Of a DNA stretch of 16,951 nucleotides, positions 14,559 through 16,951 are shown one piece after another. The stretch is from Candidatus Cloacimonadota bacterium (GTDB lineage: Bacteria > Cloacimonadota > Cloacimonadia > Cloacimonadales > TCS61), in the NCBI GenBank assembly GCA_023133395.1, contig JAGLWO010000600.1, positions 1-16,951 on the forward strand, given 5' to 3'. The position numbers and the translations under genes were made by a program. The stretch's first letter is position 1. Each line of letters begins with the position of its first letter. The notes beneath the pieces were generated by a model. The model made no database searches. It worked only from the letters and a program-made list of their open reading frames with translations, and was not told where the DNA came from.

Positions 14559-14690
14559 GACCTTACGGATGGTTGAGGAACGAGACCTCCGTAATGGTCG
14601 GGAAATTAAGTCAACCATTGCGTTATTCTCGTTCCCAAGCCCCAGCTTGGGAATTTGGTGATGAATGGGCTACAAAGCTGGGGCTTTGTA
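14559..14690. repeat. Cluster of interleaved inverted repeats between livM and livG
   Basis: Arms A (14559-14569), B (14569-14576) and C (14577-14585) are followed by their complements in the same order: A' (14588-14599, one bulge), B' (14611-14618) and C' (14627-14635). Two perfect hairpins follow: TTCCCAAGC/GCTTGGGAA (14632-14653) and TACAAAGC/GCTTTGTA (14671-14690). They are also complementary to each other through AAGCCCCAGCTT (14637-14648) and AAGCTGGGGCTT (14675-14686). A 66-codon open frame crosses the patch, but its peptide is repeat-encoded. The patch could be a mosaic of repeats or a structured untranslated RNA. Confidence 0.65.
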
Positions 14691-14717
14691 ACCAGAAGCA
14701 AGGTTTAAAATTAAAAT

Positions 14718-15473
14718 ATGAAAGAATTATTAAAAATCCAAAACTGTAACAAACATTTCGATGGCATCACTGCTCTCGATAATTTCAATTGTGAAATAAG
14801 TAAAAATGAAATACTCGGACTTATAGGTCCAAATGGGGCAGGAAAATCTACTCTCTTTAATGTTATAACCGGTTTTATCCCCGCTGATTCAGGAATGATT
14901 AATTTTAAGAATTTTAACATTTCAAAGAAAACTCCTTCAAAAATAAATAATTACGGAATTTCCCGAACCTTCCAGGATTTAAGATTGATCCGGCAAATGA
15001 CAGTTCTGGAAAATGTTTTATTAGCCTTCAAAGATCAACCCGGAGAACATTTGGAAAATGTTTTTTTCAGAAACAATAAAGTAAAAAAGATAGAATCGGA
15101 AAATAAGAAAAAAGCAATGGAATTACTAAAAAATACTGGAATTCTTAATAAAGCAAATGACCTGGCAGATGATCTATCTTATGGTCAGCAGAAATTGTTA
15201 AGCCTTCTCTGTTGTCTTGCTTCCGATGCGGAACTTCTGCTTCTGGATGAACCAATTGCTGGGATAAATCCTGCTATGATAGAAAAGATATTATCGATAA
15301 TAAATGAACTTCCAAAGCAAGGAAAATCAGTGATCATAATCGAGCATAATATGGATGCTATCAATAAAATTTGTAATCGTGTGGTTTTTATGGATGCCGG
15401 GAAAAAAGTAAGCGAAGGAACTCCAGCAGAAGTTCGAAACGACCCCAAAGTCATTGAAGCATATCTGGATTAA
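14718..15473 (+). CDS. LivG-like ATPase of a branched-chain amino-acid type ABC transporter
   Basis: A 251-residue cytoplasmic ATPase subunit. Walker A is GPNGAGKST at 37-45, followed by YGISRTFQDLRL with the Q-loop near Q87. The ABC signature is LSYGQQ at 153-158 (Y and Q differ from the standard SGGQ), Walker B is LLLLDEP at 173-179, and the switch histidine is H210 in IIIEHNMD. The AGINP after Walker B and the C-terminal extension VSEGTPAEVRNDPKVIEAYL are typical of LivG. No strong ribosome-binding site is seen; an AAGCAAGG lies about 16 bases upstream. The last ATPase gene begins 3 bases after its stop codon. Confidence 0.94.
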   Translation: MKELLKIQNCNKHFDGITALDNFNCEISKNEILGLIGPNGAGKSTLFNVITGFIPADSGMINFKNFNISKKTPSKINNYGISRTFQDLRLIRQMTVLENVLLAFKDQPGEHLENVFFRNNKVKKIESENKKKAMELLKNTGILNKANDLADDLSYGQQKLLSLLCCLASDAELLLLDEPIAGINPAMIEKILSIINELPKQGKSVIIIEHNMDAINKICNRVVFMDAGKKVSEGTPAEVRNDPKVIEAYLD

Positions 15474-15476
15474 ATT

Positions 15477-16178
15477 ATGATAGAAATTAGAAATCTTGAA
15501 ACCGGTTACGATAAAAAACAGGTTCTTTTTGATATTTCGATGAATGTATCGGAAGGTGAGATCGTTTCAATTATTGGTCCGAATGGAGCAGGAAAATCAA
15601 CAATTTTAAAGGCAATTTGCGGAATTATTCCAATATGGAAAGGTGATATACTTTTTAGTGATAAAACTATAAAAAAAAATACAATCGCAGAAAATATTAA
15701 ATCAGGTTTAACTTTTGCACCTCAAGGAAATAGAGTTTTTGATGAACTTACAGTGAAAGATAACCTGGAACTTGGTGGCTATTTATTGGATAAGAAAAAA
15801 TTAAAGAAAAGAATTGAACAGACTTTTGAGACTTTCCCGATTTTGAAAAAAAGAACAAAACAAATTGCTGGTAAACTCAGTGGGGGAGAACAGCAAATGC
15901 TTGCACTTGCTCGAGCATTAATTCCTGAACCTAAATTACTCTTACTCGATGAACCATCACTCGGTTTGGCTCCGAATTTACTTGGAGACGTTTATCAGAA
16001 GTTAGTCGAAATAAATAAAGAGTTTGGTATTTCAATGTTGATTGTTGAACAGAAAGTTAATGATGTTTTGAAAATTTCAGACAGAACTTATTCGATTAAA
16101 CTAGGAAAAATTGCATTTGAAGGAAAACCGGAAAAACTGATTGGTAATAAAGAGAAATTGAAAGAATTATTTCTTTGA
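15477..16178 (+). CDS. LivF-like ATPase of a branched-chain amino-acid type ABC transporter
   Basis: A 233-residue cytoplasmic ATPase that pairs with LivG. Walker A is GPNGAGKST at 34-42, with the Q-loop region TFAPQGNRVFDELTV at about 79-93. The signature is LSGGEQQ at 134-140 and Walker B LLLLDEP at 154-160, followed by SLGLAPNLL as in LivF. The last conserved segment is IVEQKVNDVLKISDR, where Q stands in place of the usual H-loop histidine, as is common in LivF. It is 3 bases from the livG stop and must be co-translated with it. It closes the transporter operon; no clear terminator follows. Confidence 0.94.
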   Translation: MIEIRNLETGYDKKQVLFDISMNVSEGEIVSIIGPNGAGKSTILKAICGIIPIWKGDILFSDKTIKKNTIAENIKSGLTFAPQGNRVFDELTVKDNLELGGYLLDKKKLKKRIEQTFETFPILKKRTKQIAGKLSGGEQQMLALARALIPEPKLLLLDEPSLGLAPNLLGDVYQKLVEINKEFGISMLIVEQKVNDVLKISDRTYSIKLGKIAFEGKPEKLIGNKEKLKELFL

Positions 16179-16222
16179 TATTACCTTCAAACTACACGTC
16201 CCTGTCCAGGCGAATAGAGGAA

Positions 16223-16262
16223 ATTAATAATTATTAATGATGAATTAGTAATCATTTACTAA
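16223..16262. repeat. Two AT-rich inverted repeats upstream of the KAP NTPase gene
   Basis: ATTAATAATTATTAAT (16223-16238) is a perfect palindrome, and TTAGTAA-TCAT-TTACTAA (16245-16262) is a perfect 7-bp hairpin. Both lie 28-67 bases before the KAP start. They may be operator sites or chance in AT-rich sequence. Confidence 0.3.
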
Positions 16263-16289
16263 AATGTTTGAATAATTTAAGGAGTATAT

Positions 16290-16951
16290 ATGATACCAAT
16301 CAAACCAGATATACCAATAAAACGTAAAGATGATGATGTATTAAACAGAAAAAAATTTGCAATAGACTTAGCAGAATTAGTCGTTAATTACAATTCTAAA
16401 GAAAGTTTAGTTCTTGGGATATATGGTAGTTGGGGGTGTGGTAAAACATCAATAATAAACATGACAAAAGAGACATTCAAGGAATTAAAGGATAAAGGAA
16501 AACCTTCAATTGTAATTGATTTTAATCCCTGGAATTATCCTGAAATAACAAAATTAACTGATAAGTTTTTAGAAACTCTAAAAAAGAATTTAATAAGTAG
16601 CGGTGTAAAAAATGTAAAGGAACTTATTAACTTATTAACAACCTATATTGGAGTCCTTGATTTAATCCCAATAATCGAACCCAGATGGATATTGATAAAA
16701 AATATTATAAAATTTATTCTTAAAGTATTTCAGAAAAAAGAGAAACAAAAACAACAAAAGATTAAATTAAATACAACAACAATTAAGGAAGAAATTAATA
16801 AAATATTAAATAAAATTGATCCAAAAATAATCGTTATTATTGATGATATTGATAGATTGACATCAAGGGAAATAAAGAAAGTATTTCAACTTATTAGAAT
16901 GATAGCAGATTTTAATAATACGATATACATACTGACTTTTGATTATGCTGT
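16290..16951 (+). CDS. KAP-family P-loop NTPase, N-terminal part
   Basis: The frame stays open to the window end, giving 220 complete codons. Walker A is GSWGCGKTS at about 46-54, followed by IDFNPWNYPE (76-85), a KAP-typical motif after the first strand. Walker B is IIVIIDDIDRLT at 180-191, and the segment ends YILTFDYAV, as in sensor-type strands of the family. A mildly hydrophobic stretch near 112-147 lies between the Walker motifs, where many KAP proteins carry membrane helices. AAGGAG is 5 bases before the ATG. KAP NTPases occur in several phage-defence contexts, but the rest of the gene and its neighbours are missing, so the role is open. Confidence 0.88.
   Translation, partial: MIPIKPDIPIKRKDDDVLNRKKFAIDLAELVVNYNSKESLVLGIYGSWGCGKTSIINMTKETFKELKDKGKPSIVIDFNPWNYPEITKLTDKFLETLKKNLISSGVKNVKELINLLTTYIGVLDLIPIIEPRWILIKNIIKFILKVFQKKEKQKQQKIKLNTTTIKEEINKILNKIDPKIIVIIDDIDRLTSREIKKVFQLIRMIADFNNTIYILTFDYA

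Noticed and set aside
14549..14749. 66-codon open frame between livM and livG
   Set aside because: It is built from inverted-repeat sequence, has no ribosome-binding site and overlaps the livG start; the SRSQAPAWE-like peptide comes from a hairpin.

Overview
The window looks like AT-rich bacterial chromosome from an uncultured diderm. The solute-binding protein carries a lipoprotein signal, all recognisable genes are on the + strand, and the accessory content (GxxExxY proteins and families of purine-rich 'CCACAGAG/CCGCAAAG' repeats) is typical of environmental candidate phyla. A Cloacimonadota-like or other FCB-group lineage is a guess only. No rRNA, tRNA or CRISPR array was seen.

Region 1 (1-6626) is a purine biosynthesis cluster: the 3' end of purH, a fused purC-purE gene of animal PAICS domain order, purD, purN and guaA. 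Together they supply late steps of IMP synthesis and the IMP to GMP branch. The fused carboxylase resembles class II PurE, which needs no PurK, and the GMP synthase is the long form with a eukaryote-like dimerisation region. All four junctions between these genes hold a repeat of the same general style. Two junctions (purD/purN and purN/guaA) hold a complete cassette, with a GxxExxY gene (PD-(D/E)xK-like) between imperfect inverted repeats. The second cassette begins inside purN and has replaced or extended the last 15 codons of that gene.

Region 2 (6627-16178) is a branched-chain amino-acid type (Liv/HAAT) ABC transporter operon, livJ-livH-livM-livG-livF, split by cargo. Between livJ and livH lie a five-helix membrane protein of unknown function and a B12-binding-type radical SAM protein. 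Between livH and livM lie a repeat-rich 474-bp spacer and a type IV toxin-antitoxin-like pair (AbiEi-family regulator and AbiEii-like nucleotidyltransferase). The pair has a 19-bp perfect palindrome upstream as its likely operator, and the toxin stop codon overlaps the livM start (ATGA). Between livM and livG lies a repeat patch whose inverted-repeat arms interleave.

Region 3 (16179-16951) is a short AT-rich spacer followed by the first 220 codons of a KAP-family P-loop NTPase that runs off the window.

The strongest candidate for an undescribed system is the GxxExxY/inverted-repeat cassette. Each copy of the nuclease-like gene is framed by its own repeat type, the 5' repeat carries the gene's ribosome-binding site, and gene-free repeats of the same style mark other junctions. 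This recalls the relation between RAYT transposases and REP elements. The split liv operon with its coupled toxin/permease junction is the second.
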